A stretch of 64,000 nt of DNA, from NCBI GenBank assembly GCA_050010115.1, contig JBEKLQ010000001.1, positions 1 through 64,000 on the forward strand, read 5' to 3'. The notes beneath the pieces were generated by a model, which saw only the letters and a list, made by a program, of their open reading frames with translations, was not told the origin of the DNA and did not search any database. Positions 52,125 to 64,000 of the stretch are shown piece after piece (position 1 is the stretch's first letter; each line of letters opens with the position of its first letter). The position numbers and the translations under genes are program-made. This stretch comes from JAKACA01 sp050010115 (GTDB lineage Bacteria > Actinomycetota > Acidimicrobiia > Acidimicrobiales > Bog-793).

Positions 52125-52197
52125 GCCCCCTTAGCTCAGTCGGCAGAGCACAGCCATGGTAAGGCTGGTGTCGTCGGTTCGATTCCGACAGGGGGCT
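52125..52197 (+). tRNA. tRNA-Thr (anticodon GGT)
   Basis: Acceptor stem GCCCCCT/AGGGGGC, anticodon stem CAGCC/GGCTG with loop ATGGTAA (GGT), T-arm with GTTCGATTC. CCA is not encoded. The acceptor closes cleanly and the tRNA is 73 nt long. Confidence 0.95.
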
Positions 52198-52200
52198 CAG

Positions 52201-52274
52201 GGCGGCGTAGCTCAGTTGGTAAGAGCACACGGCTCATAATCGTGGGGTCGCGGGTTCGAGTCCCGCCGCCGCTA
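52201..52274 (+). tRNA. tRNA-Met (anticodon CAT), elongator type
   Basis: Acceptor stem GGCGGCG with a G-T end pair, anticodon stem CACGG/TCGTG around CAT, T-loop TTCGAGT. The initiator hallmarks (three G-C pairs in the anticodon stem, C1-A72 mismatch) are absent, so it is an elongator. CCA is not encoded. It is 3 nt after tRNA-Thr. Confidence 0.94.
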
Positions 52275-52317
52275 CCCGGAGCAGTATCAGAGTCGTACGA
52301 CACGAGGATCAAGACAC

Positions 52318-52482
52318 ATGGCCAAGAACGAGAAGCGCGTGCAGGTGACGCTCGCTTGTGAGGTCTGCAAGCGTCGTAACTACATCACGACGAAGAACAA
52401 GCAGAACGACCGCGAGCGGATCGAGATGAAGAAGTACTGCCGATGGGAGCGCCAGCACACGCTCCACAAGGAGACCCGCTGA
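52318..52482 (+). CDS. rpmG: 50S ribosomal protein L33
   Basis: A 54-residue basic ribosomal protein. The N-terminal MAKNEKRVQVTLACEVCKRR and NYITTKNKQND, and the C-terminal HTLHKETR, are typical. Three zinc-ribbon cysteines remain (C14, C17, C41); the fourth, expected at position 44, is Glu. This is an intermediate between the zinc-binding and the Cys-free L33 forms. The location between tRNA-Met and tRNA-Trp upstream of secE is the standard actinobacterial place. Confidence 0.93.
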   Translation: MAKNEKRVQVTLACEVCKRRNYITTKNKQNDRERIEMKKYCRWERQHTLHKETR

Positions 52483-52512
52483 CCCGTCACTCGAGCAACT
52501 AGTGATGTCGAG

Positions 52513-53241
52513 GTGAGCGCGCTCCGCGCTGTCGACCTCGACCTTCTCGGAGGCCCACGGCCGCCGGCGGCCGAGGCTTCCGAAGCGCTCGTCGCACGCG
52601 CTCGTGACGGGGACAAGTCTGCGTTCGAGGAGCTCGTCCGGCTCACCTCCCCGGCTTGCTACGCGCTGGCGTTCCGTCTCGTCGGGAACGAGGACGACGC
52701 ACGAGATGTCGTGCAGGATGCCTACCTCCGGGCGTACCGGGGGTTGAGGCGGTTCCGGGGGGAGGCGGGTTTTGCGACATGGTTGCACCGCATCACGGTG
52801 AACTGCGCTGCGACGCTCCTGGAACGTCGCAGCAAGGCGTCGTGCGACCAGCTCGATGACCTCGACGATTCGGCGCAGCTGATCGAGAGCCGCTCGGAGC
52901 GGGACCCCGAATCAGCCGCGAGCACGGCGGACGACCGTGAGCGCTTGGTCGAGGCTCTCGGCGAGCTGCCTGACCAGCTCCGGCTCGTCGTCGTCCTGCG
53001 GGATGTCTACGACCTCTCGCACCGGGAGATCGCGAAGGAGCTCGGCATCAGCCAAGCCGCCGCGAAGGTCCGCCTCCACCGGGCGCGCCGGCGCTTGCGC
53101 GAGCGGTTGTTCCCCGGGCGGCGGCCAAAGGTCGAGCCGGAGGACCCGATGCCGGAGGACCCGATGCCGGAGGACCCGATGTCGGAGCACCCGATGCCGG
53201 AGCAGCCTGCCCCGCTGGTGGAGCTGGAGCACTCGGCGTGA
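52513..53241 (+). CDS. ECF-type RNA polymerase sigma factor (SigE/RpoE-like)
   Basis: A 242-residue group-4 sigma factor. Region 2 has FEELVRLTSPACYALAFRLV, DDARDVVQDAYLRAYRGL and FATWLHRITVN. Region 4 has LPDQLRLVVVLRDVYDLSHR and AKELGISQAAAKVRLHRAR. The C-terminus carries an in-frame 15-bp repeat (from 53137), which reads PEDPM three times and then SEHPM. GTG at 52513 is the first conserved-looking start. The next gene overlaps as GTGA and encodes the likely anti-sigma. Confidence 0.92.
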   Translation: MSALRAVDLDLLGGPRPPAAEASEALVARARDGDKSAFEELVRLTSPACYALAFRLVGNEDDARDVVQDAYLRAYRGLRRFRGEAGFATWLHRITVNCAATLLERRSKASCDQLDDLDDSAQLIESRSERDPESAASTADDRERLVEALGELPDQLRLVVVLRDVYDLSHREIAKELGISQAAAKVRLHRARRRLRERLFPGRRPKVEPEDPMPEDPMPEDPMSEHPMPEQPAPLVELEHSA

Positions 53242-53762
53242 GTCGGTTCGGGGACACGGCGATCGCTGTCGCCACGCGCCGGTCCTGGGCCTCGATGGCT
53301 CGCCCACGCCGGCGGATTGGGTCCGTGAGCTGTGCCGAGGTGGCCGCCGAGCTGCCTGGCATCCTGGACGATCGCCTGCCTGCTGCCGCGCCACTCGTGT
53401 CGCACGTCGAGAGCTGCCTGTTCTGCCAGGCGGAGGTCGCTCGTTACCGCCGGCTCGTGCGCCTGCTCCACCAACTGCGGACGGCCGATGTCGAGCCACC
53501 GCCGGGTGTGGTGGCCGACGTGCTCGCCGTCGTCGGCAGCGCGGCCAACCGCCGGATGATCCGGTCGGTGCTCGACGGACGGCGCCTGGCCTACGCGGGA
53601 ACGGTCCTGGCGGCCGGCGGAGCAGCCGCCGGATTGGTGGCGCTGGCGAGGGCGCACACCCGCCATGTAGTACCGGCTGGAGCTGGTGCTATCGTGATGG
53701 CGCCCGGCGTGCTCGGTGCTCAGCGGGGTGGCGGGCTTGAACGCCCGTCCGGAGGGCAGTAG
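53238..53762 (+). CDS. ZAS-type zinc anti-sigma factor
   Basis: A 174-residue protein. The N-terminal zinc motif H56-x3-C60-x2-C63, with an earlier Cys32, is the signature of zinc-containing anti-sigma (ZAS) domains. A weak hydrophobic Ala/Gly/Val stretch at about 118-137 could be a membrane anchor. It follows the ECF sigma gene with a 4-nt overlap. Its last codons and TAG stop (53760-53762) lie inside the tRNA-Trp gene, a 10-nt overlap. GTG start; the first 30 residues are basic. Confidence 0.8.
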   Translation: MSRFGDTAIAVATRRSWASMARPRRRIGSVSCAEVAAELPGILDDRLPAAAPLVSHVESCLFCQAEVARYRRLVRLLHQLRTADVEPPPGVVADVLAVVGSAANRRMIRSVLDGRRLAYAGTVLAAGGAAAGLVALARAHTRHVVPAGAGAIVMAPGVLGAQRGGGLERPSGGQ

Positions 53763-53825
53763 CTCAACTGGCAGAGCACCGGTCTCCAAAACCGGCGGTT
53801 GGGGGTTCGAGTCCCTCCTGCCCTG
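53753..53825 (+). tRNA. tRNA-Trp (anticodon CCA)
   Basis: Acceptor AGGGCAG/CTGCCCT, anticodon stem CCGGT/ACCGG around CCA, T-loop TTCGAGT. CCA is not encoded. Its first 10 nt are also the end of the anti-sigma gene. It is followed by secE, the conserved actinobacterial order. Confidence 0.95.
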
Positions 53826-53878
53826 CACAATCAGCATTTCCATAGGTCCATTTGCTCAAATCGAGCCGAGGTCACGCA

Positions 53879-54211
53879 ATGAATCGAGAAACCAAGCGCA
53901 TGCTGCAGCGCCAGGGCCAGCTCGGGCCCGACGGAGCGCCACTGGCGGCCGGTCGCGAGCAGCGCGCCTCGGCGGCGACCACCCGGGCCGCGGCGGCGCA
54001 GCAGGCTGAGCGGCCGAGTTTCTTGCAACGAGTGTCCGAGTACCTCCGAGAGGTACGCAACGAGCTGGTCAAGGTGGCCTGGCCGGGACGTGCCGAGGTC
54101 ATCAAGTACACGATCGTGGTGTTCTCCACCATCGTCCTGCTCACCTCGACGGTGTTCGGGCTCGACTTCGTGTTCGCCAAGTTCGTGATCTTCCTGTTCC
54201 CTGCGAAATAA
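53879..54211 (+). CDS. secE: protein translocase subunit SecE
   Basis: A 110-residue subunit of the SecYEG channel. The N-terminal half is a hydrophilic extension rich in Ala/Arg/Gln. The conserved amphipathic helix reads FLQRVSEYLREVRNELVKVAWP, split here as FLQRVSEYLREV and NELVKVAWP. A single transmembrane helix follows (about 75-100). ATG at 53879 has GAGG upstream and fits the conserved architecture. Confidence 0.93.
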   Translation: MNRETKRMLQRQGQLGPDGAPLAAGREQRASAATTRAAAAQQAERPSFLQRVSEYLREVRNELVKVAWPGRAEVIKYTIVVFSTIVLLTSTVFGLDFVFAKFVIFLFPAK

Positions 54212-54239
54212 CACCAATAAGACCAATCGAGATCAAATC

Positions 54240-54995
54240 GTGAGTGACGAGACCACCTACCTTGACGACGCCTCCGCGGAAGCTGCCCCGGAGGATGTTG
54301 ACGCGCCGGACGCCGAGGCGTCCGCCGACGCTGCCGAGGCTGTTGCCGAGCCTGCTGCCGAGCCTGCTGCCGAGGAGGTTGCAGAGCTCTTCGCCGGCGC
54401 CGACGGCGGGGACGAGGAGGAGGAGCCTCGTGAGCGTCCGCCGAGCCCGTACGACCGGCCCGGCCGGTGGTACGTCGTGCACACCTACGCCGGCTACGAG
54501 AACAAGGTGAAGTCCAACCTCGAGAGCCGCATCTCCTCCATGAACATGGAGGAGCGCATCTACGAGGTCGTGATCCCGATGGAAGAGGTCATCGAGGTCA
54601 AGAATGGCAAGCGGGTGCCGGTCCAGCGCAAAGTCTTCCCCGGCTACCTCCTCTGCCGCTGCGAGCTCGACGACGATTCGTGGTCGGTCATCCGCCAGAC
54701 GCCGGGTGTGACGAGTTTCGTCGGCCCCGGCACGAAACCCACCCCGCTTCCCCGTGGGGAGATCGAAGCGATCCTGCAGGTGCGGCCCGAGGGCGCCGAG
54801 GGCCAGAAGCGGCCGAAGGCTCGCCTGGAGCACGAAGTGGGAGAGACCGTTCGCGTGAAGGAGGGGCCGTTCGCGGACTTCTCCGGCCAGATCGCGGAGA
54901 TCAACGAGGACCAGCTGAAGCTGAAGGTCCTGGTCAACATCTTCGGCCGGGAGACCCCGGTCGAGCTCGAATTCAGTCAGGTCGCCAAGCTCTAG
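54240..54995 (+). CDS. nusG: transcription antitermination factor NusG
   Basis: A 251-residue NusG. An N-terminal acidic Ala/Glu-rich extension of about 70 residues precedes the NGN domain (RWYVVHTYAGYENKVK through TPGVTSFVGPG). The C-terminal KOW domain (about 195-250) carries VRVKEGPFADFSG. NusG binds RNA polymerase and couples it to ribosomes or Rho. The acidic extension is a common actinobacterial feature. GTG start. Confidence 0.95.
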   Translation: MSDETTYLDDASAEAAPEDVDAPDAEASADAAEAVAEPAAEPAAEEVAELFAGADGGDEEEEPRERPPSPYDRPGRWYVVHTYAGYENKVKSNLESRISSMNMEERIYEVVIPMEEVIEVKNGKRVPVQRKVFPGYLLCRCELDDDSWSVIRQTPGVTSFVGPGTKPTPLPRGEIEAILQVRPEGAEGQKRPKARLEHEVGETVRVKEGPFADFSGQIAEINEDQLKLKVLVNIFGRETPVELEFSQVAKL

Positions 54996-55043
54996 GCCGT
55001 CGGCCGCTGAGCGCAGGCACAACAAGGAGAGAGACGCACCACC

Positions 55044-55469
55044 ATGGCACGTCGCCGCGTCACCGCTGTAGTGAAGATCCAGTTGCCCGCCGGGGCGGCC
55101 ACTCCCGCGCCCCCGGTCGGAACGGCGCTCGGTCCACACGGCGTGCAGACGATGGAGTTCTGCAAGCAGTACAACGCCGCCACGGAGAACCAGCGCGGGA
55201 CGATCATCCCCGTCGAGATCACGATCTACGAGGACCGGTCGTTCACCTTCGTGCTGAAGACCCCTCCGACGACCGTGTTGTTGCGGGAGGCGGCTGGCGT
55301 CGAGAAGGGCGCCCAGCTGGTCGGGCGGGAGATCGCCGGAACGGTCACCGACTCCCAGCTCACCGAGATCGCAGAGAAGAAGATGCCCGACCTGAACGCG
55401 AACGACCTCGAGGCGGCTAAGCGCCAGGTCGCGGGTACCGCCCGGTCGATGGGCATCTCGGTCGCCTGA
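55044..55469 (+). CDS. rplK: 50S ribosomal protein L11
   Basis: A 141-residue protein of normal length. KIQLPAGAATPAPPVGTALGPHG is the conserved start (given here as its parts KIQLPAG and PVGTALGPHG), and the C-terminal RNA-binding half has GTARSMGI. It binds the GTPase-centre rRNA, the thiostrepton target. AAGGAGAG precedes the ATG. Confidence 0.96.
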   Translation: MARRRVTAVVKIQLPAGAATPAPPVGTALGPHGVQTMEFCKQYNAATENQRGTIIPVEITIYEDRSFTFVLKTPPTTVLLREAAGVEKGAQLVGREIAGTVTDSQLTEIAEKKMPDLNANDLEAAKRQVAGTARSMGISVA

Positions 55470-55503
55470 CGCGCGGACGACTGAGCACCGAAAGGGATAT
55501 GAC

Positions 55504-56226
55504 GTGAGCAACGGAAAGCGATACACCGACCTGCTGAAGCGGTTTGACCGCCAGCGCCTGTACTCGCCGCTCGAGGCCATCGACCTCGTGAAAAGCCTTG
55601 CGGTTGCCAAGTTCGACGAGACGATCGAGATGGCCGTGCGCCTCGGGGTCGACCCTCGCCGTGCCGACCAGATCGTCCGAGGGTCGCTGGCACTGCCGGC
55701 CGGCACCGGCCGGACCAAGCGCGTCGCCGTCTTCGCCGCGGGTGAGGCTGCCGACGAGGCTCGTGCCGCCGGCGCCGACGTCGTGGGCTCAGACGACTTG
55801 GTGGCGAGGATCGAGAAGGAAGGGTTTCTCGAGTTCGACGTCGCAATCGCCACTCCCGACCTCATGGCGCAGGTCGGCCGGCTCGGGCGCGTCCTCGGGC
55901 CCCGAGGGTTGATGCCCAACCCGAAGACCGGCACCGTCACCACCGACGTCGCTCGGGCCGTGAGCGAATTCCGGGGCGGCCGCGTCGAGTACCGCACCGA
56001 CCGTGTGGGCAACATCCACGTGCCGATCGGGAAGGCATCCTTCGAGCGCGAGCAGCTGATCGAGAACTTCCGTGCCGTCGTCGACGAGCTGCTCCGTGTG
56101 AAGCCAGCCGCTGCGAAGGGGCGCTACATCCGTTCGGTCACGCTGAGCTCCACCCAGGGACCGGGCGTCCATATGGACCCGACGCGGGTGCGCATCACCG
56201 ACGAGGAGCTCGCCGCAACCGCTTGA
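55504..56226 (+). CDS. rplA: 50S ribosomal protein L1
   Basis: A 240-residue protein. YSPLEAIDLVK, VRLGVDPRRADQIVRG, LGPRGLMPNPKTGTVT and the C-terminal VKPAAAKGRYIRSVTLSSTQGPG mark the family. It is a stalk protein that helps release tRNA, and in many bacteria it represses its own mRNA. GTG start with AAGGGA upstream, 34 nt after rplK. Confidence 0.96.
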   Translation: MSNGKRYTDLLKRFDRQRLYSPLEAIDLVKSLAVAKFDETIEMAVRLGVDPRRADQIVRGSLALPAGTGRTKRVAVFAAGEAADEARAAGADVVGSDDLVARIEKEGFLEFDVAIATPDLMAQVGRLGRVLGPRGLMPNPKTGTVTTDVARAVSEFRGGRVEYRTDRVGNIHVPIGKASFEREQLIENFRAVVDELLRVKPAAAKGRYIRSVTLSSTQGPGVHMDPTRVRITDEELAATA

Positions 56227-56284
56227 GCGCTTCGCTCGTAGCGCGGGCGGTTGGAGGGCTGCGCTGGGCCAGCTGGCTGGGCGA

Positions 56285-56326
56285 TTGGGCGTTGGGCGTT
56301 CGGCGTTGGGCGTTGGGCGTTGGGCG
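56285..56326 (+). repeat. 7-bp tandem repeat between rplA and rplJ
   Basis: Six direct copies of TTGGGCG, the third being TTCGGCG. They lie 58 nt after the L1 stop, in DNA with no coding capacity. Confidence 0.85.
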
Positions 56327-56684
56327 GGAGAGCCGGGCATAATGTCAATTCCGAGAGTTGCCACTTAGCAATAAGTAAGAAGTTTCGAAATTAGATGTAC
56401 CCACCGCCCGGAAGAGCGAATTCGTCGCCGGCGAGACGGTTACGCCTGCCGCAGGCCTGATAGGCGATGTCGCCCGTGCAGAGGCCTCCTTGCCGTCGGC
56501 TACGATGTCTCCTCACAACTGACCAAGTCGCCAGAGACATCCGGTGCACCACGGTGCTCAAAGGGCTTCGGCCCGCCCGACGAGGCGAAGTCGTAAGGCT
56601 TCCTTTCGTCCGCGCCGTGCAGCACCCGAGTTGACGACCGGGTCGCACAGATCGCAAGTTACGAAGACGACGAAGGGAGTGCAG
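56327..56684 (+). promoter_or_regulatory. rplJL leader region, possible L10 leader
   Basis: A 358-nt gene-free region. It holds a clearly AT-rich patch (56338-56397) with a CATAAT -10-like box (56338-56343). GC-rich segments with hairpin potential follow, among them GCCTGCCGCAGGC and GGGCTTCGGCCC before the gene. The L10 leader, an RNA to which L10-L12 binds to repress rplJL, usually occupies this place. I cannot confirm its conserved kink-turn here. The start of rplJ has AAGGGAG. Confidence 0.4.
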
Positions 56685-57689
56685 GTGGCTGGCCCAAGAG
56701 CCGAAAAGATCGCCGTGGTCGAGGAGGTCCGAGGCCACCTCGAGCAGGCGGACGCCGCCATCCTCACCGAGTACCGGGGCCTCAAGGTCACCGATCTTTC
56801 CACGCTGCGCCGAGCGCTGCGCGCCGCCGGTGCGGACTACAAGATCTACAAGAACACCCTGGTCAAGCGTGCTACTGCCGACACTCGCCACGCCGTGATC
56901 GGCACGCTGCTCGAGGGTCCCACCGCGATCGCCTTCGTGGAGCACGACGTAGCGGCGGCGGCGAAGGTCCTGCGGGAGTTCGCCAAGACGCACCCGGCGC
57001 TTGTAGTGAAGGGGAGTTTCATCGGCTCGGGCCTCCTCGACGCTCGGACGACCAACGCCCTCGCCGACCTTCCGTCCCGTGAGGTGCTGCTCGCTCAGAT
57101 CGCCGGAGCGCTGGCCGCACCGTTGCGCCAGTTCGCCAGCTTGCTGAAGGCGCTTCCGCAGAACCTCGCCTACGGGCTCTCGGCGCTCATCGACCAGCGG
57201 GTGGCTGGCGGGGAGCTTCTGCCCGCCGTCGCCGACGTCGCCCCAGCCGCCGACGTCGCCCCAGCCGCCGACGTCGCCCCAGCCGCCGACGTCGCCCCAG
57301 CCGCCGACGTCGCCCCAGCCGCCGACGTCGCCCCAGCCGAGCAAGCTGCACCAGCTGAGGTCGCCGCAGAGGAGGCACCCGCCGAGGAAGCCGCACCAGC
57401 TGAGGCTGCAGCGGAGGCACCGGCGGAGGCCGGGGCTGCAGCCGCCGACGAGGCAGCGCCGGCTGAGGCTGCCGTCGTCGAAGGGCGGACGGATGAGGCC
57501 GCGGCCGATGTGAGCGCCTCCGGGGACGCTGATGATGCGGAGGGCGAGGTTTCGAGCCCCGAAGCATCATCGGAGGCCTCGGCTGCCGCCGAGGCGGAGG
57601 GCGAGGTTTCGAGCCCGGAGGCATTATCAGTGGCCCCGCCAGCCGGCGATGCCGAAGAGAGCGACACCACTGACGAGAGCGCCGAGTAG
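56685..57689 (+). CDS. rplJ: 50S ribosomal protein L10 with long acidic C-terminal extension
   Basis: A 334-residue protein. Residues 1-178 are normal L10: KIAVVEEVRGHLEQADAAIL, YRGLKVTDLSTLRRALR, KNTLVKRA, the rRNA-binding N-terminal domain and the C-terminal helix that anchors L7/L12 dimers. From about 183 to the end lies an Ala/Glu/Pro tail not found in most bacteria: six ADVAPA hexads coded by an 18-bp repeat (57231-57338), then AAP/AEE/AAD-rich and Ser/Glu-rich stretches. Its charge resembles the hinge of L7/L12 itself. GTG at 56685 fits AAGGGAG with 5-nt spacing. An in-frame upstream start at 56544 would add leader-like sequence and is rejected. Confidence 0.9.
   Translation: MAGPRAEKIAVVEEVRGHLEQADAAILTEYRGLKVTDLSTLRRALRAAGADYKIYKNTLVKRATADTRHAVIGTLLEGPTAIAFVEHDVAAAAKVLREFAKTHPALVVKGSFIGSGLLDARTTNALADLPSREVLLAQIAGALAAPLRQFASLLKALPQNLAYGLSALIDQRVAGGELLPAVADVAPAADVAPAADVAPAADVAPAADVAPAADVAPAEQAAPAEVAAEEAPAEEAAPAEAAAEAPAEAGAAAADEAAPAEAAVVEGRTDEAAADVSASGDADDAEGEVSSPEASSEASAAAEAEGEVSSPEALSVAPPAGDAEESDTTDESAE
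57231..57338 (+). repeat. 18-bp in-frame repeat inside rplJ
   Basis: Six identical or nearly identical 18-bp units coding for ADVAPA. They begin the non-canonical tail of L10. Confidence 0.9.
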
Positions 57690-57741
57690 CGCTCCGTCTT
57701 GATCTGACGACCCACTAGCAGGAAACGACAGGGAGCAACTG

Positions 57742-58122
57742 ATGGCAACCAAGGAAGAGATCCTCGACGGCATCGCCAGCATGACCGTCCTCGAGCTGAG
57801 CGAGCTCCTGAAGGAGTTCGAGGAGCGTTTTGGCGTTACGGCCGCCGCCCCGGTCGCCGTTGCGGCTGCCCCTGCCGGCGCCGGCGAGGCCGCTCCGGTC
57901 GAGGAAGAGCAGGACGAGTTCGACGTCATCCTCACGGCCGCCGGCGACAAGAAGATCCAGGTCATCAAGGAGGTCCGTTCGCTCACGAACCTCGGCCTCA
58001 AGGAGGCCAAGGACCTGGTCGACGGCGCGCCGAAGCCCGTGCTCGAGAAGGTGACGAAGGAAGACGCCGAGAAGGCCAAGGCCCAGCTCGAGACCGCCGG
58101 CGCCTCCGTCGAGCTCAAGTAG
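57742..58122 (+). CDS. rplL: 50S ribosomal protein L7/L12
   Basis: A 126-residue stalk protein. The N-terminal dimerisation helix includes MTVLELSELLKEFEERFGV. An Ala-rich hinge follows (AAPVAVAAAPAGAGEA). The C-terminal factor-binding domain has KIQVIKEVRSLTNLGLKEAKDLVD. AGGAAACGACAGGGAG lies upstream. It is probably co-transcribed with rplJ. Confidence 0.96.
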   Translation: MATKEEILDGIASMTVLELSELLKEFEERFGVTAAAPVAVAAAPAGAGEAAPVEEEQDEFDVILTAAGDKKIQVIKEVRSLTNLGLKEAKDLVDGAPKPVLEKVTKEDAEKAKAQLETAGASVELK

Positions 58123-58133
58123 TCAGGGGCGGG

Positions 58134-58157
58134 GGGCGCCGGGCTTGCCCGGCGCCC
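58134..58157 (+). terminator. GC hairpin after rplL
   Basis: A perfect 10-bp stem GGGCGCCGGG/CCCGGCGCCC with a 4-nt loop, 11 nt after the rplL stop. No T-run follows, so it may act as an attenuator or Rho-assisted pause rather than a full terminator, similar in place to the E. coli rplL-rpoB attenuator. Confidence 0.6.
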
Positions 58158-58190
58158 GATCGCCCGATCCGGTGGCGGAGGGATTATCCC

Positions 58191-58219
58191 TTGACGCCGG
58201 GCGGCGCTTCCCGTACCCT
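58191..58219 (+). promoter_or_regulatory. rpoB promoter P1
   Basis: TTGACG (58191-58196), 17-bp spacer, TACCCT (58214-58219). It lies after the rplL hairpin and 170 nt before the rpoB start. Confidence 0.6.
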
Positions 58220-58243
58220 TCCCCGGGGCAAGTTGCCCGGGTG

Positions 58244-58272
58244 TTGCTCGCGCGTCCTGACGCGAGTATGCT
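58244..58272 (+). promoter_or_regulatory. rpoB promoter P2
   Basis: TTGCTC (58244-58249), 17-bp spacer, TATGCT (58267-58272). It is 117 nt before the rpoB start. With P1 it would let rpoBC be expressed separately from rplJL. Confidence 0.55.
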
Positions 58273-58388
58273 GTTCTGTTGCCGTGCCCTCCCCGCGCTT
58301 GATTGCAATCTCCTGTCTACCTTGACGCGCGCCCGGGCACGGACCGTCCCGAGTTCCCGGTCGTCTCGTTTTCGCGAGGAGTAGAGCC

Positions 58389-61967
<3,579 letters not shown>

Positions 61968-61968
61968 G

Positions 61969-64000
<2,032 letters not shown>

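Noticed and set aside
54141..56015. Long minus-strand frame (624 codons) opposite nusG, rplK and rplA.
   Set aside because: It runs opposite three highly conserved genes and has no domain; an artefact of GC-rich third positions.
58134..58157. Strong Rho-independent terminator after rplL.
   Set aside because: The hairpin is perfect but no T-run follows, so full termination is not claimed; it is listed as a possible attenuator.

Overview
The window is very GC-rich DNA from a free-living actinobacterium, most likely a member of the Acidimicrobiia or a neighbouring deep actinobacterial branch. This is inferred from the coding style (many GTG/TTG starts, genes overlapping by 1-8 nt), mycothiol (MshA) and MptB-type mannosyltransferase genes, a rex-hemA-hemC-cobA/hemD block like that of Streptomyces, a menJ-like reductase next to a complete nuoA-N operon, and the order tRNA-Trp, secE, nusG, rplK, rplA, rplJ, rplL, rpoB, rpoC. 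There are no prophages, insertion sequences or CRISPR arrays. It looks like a stable core-genome segment with a few unusual genes inserted.

Layout. 1-3.8 kb: an RsiG-type c-di-GMP-binding anti-sigma factor, an XRE regulator that appears to start with CTG, mshA, proC and an excisionase-like DNA-binding protein. 3.9-12.6 kb: an acyl-CoA ligase, then redox sensing and tetrapyrrole synthesis (rex, hemA, hemC, fused cobA-hemD, hemB, hemL). 12.6-12.8 kb: a 73-bp tandem repeat between convergent genes. 12.9-15.7 kb: a minus-strand operon for an exported protein, a response regulator and a histidine kinase. 15.8-20.1 kb: a SNF2 helicase/SWIM zinc-finger pair. 20.1-39.5 kb: a geranylgeranyl-reductase (MenJ-like), a secreted protein with 14 Cys-pair repeats, and all 14 complex I genes. 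39.5-45.6 kb: a possible relic of a glutamine amidotransferase, a large fusion of a degenerate phosphoesterase with an MprF-like lysyltransferase, acetyl-CoA synthetase, YajQ and tRNA-Tyr. 45.7-52 kb: a cupin, a YfhO-like membrane protein, an MptB-like mannosyltransferase, an enoyl-CoA hydratase and a GNAT acetyltransferase. 52-64 kb: tRNA-Thr, tRNA-Met, rpmG, an ECF sigma with its zinc anti-sigma, tRNA-Trp, secE, nusG, L11, L1, L10, L7/L12, rpoB, and rpoC cut by the window end.

How the genes fit together. The respiratory theme is strong: Rex senses NADH/NAD+, hem genes supply haem (the C5 route is present from glutamyl-tRNA to uroporphyrinogen III), complex I oxidises NADH, and the MenJ-like enzyme probably tailors the menaquinone it reduces. 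Mycothiol synthesis, an ECF/anti-sigma pair, a two-component system and an RsiG homologue supply regulation. Envelope genes (MptB-like, YfhO-like, MprF-like) sit in the middle.

Recurring sequence features are likely leaderless promoters (a TANNNT-type -10 box 5-8 nt before the start codon) and in-frame minisatellites inserted in otherwise conserved proteins (HemC, NuoG, ECF sigma, ribosomal protein L10). The least ordinary items are the phosphoesterase/MprF fusion, the 334-residue L10, the 14-repeat secreted protein, the RsiG homologue with its CTG-started partner, and the 73-bp palindromic repeat. Functions are assigned from sequence alone; no database search was possible.
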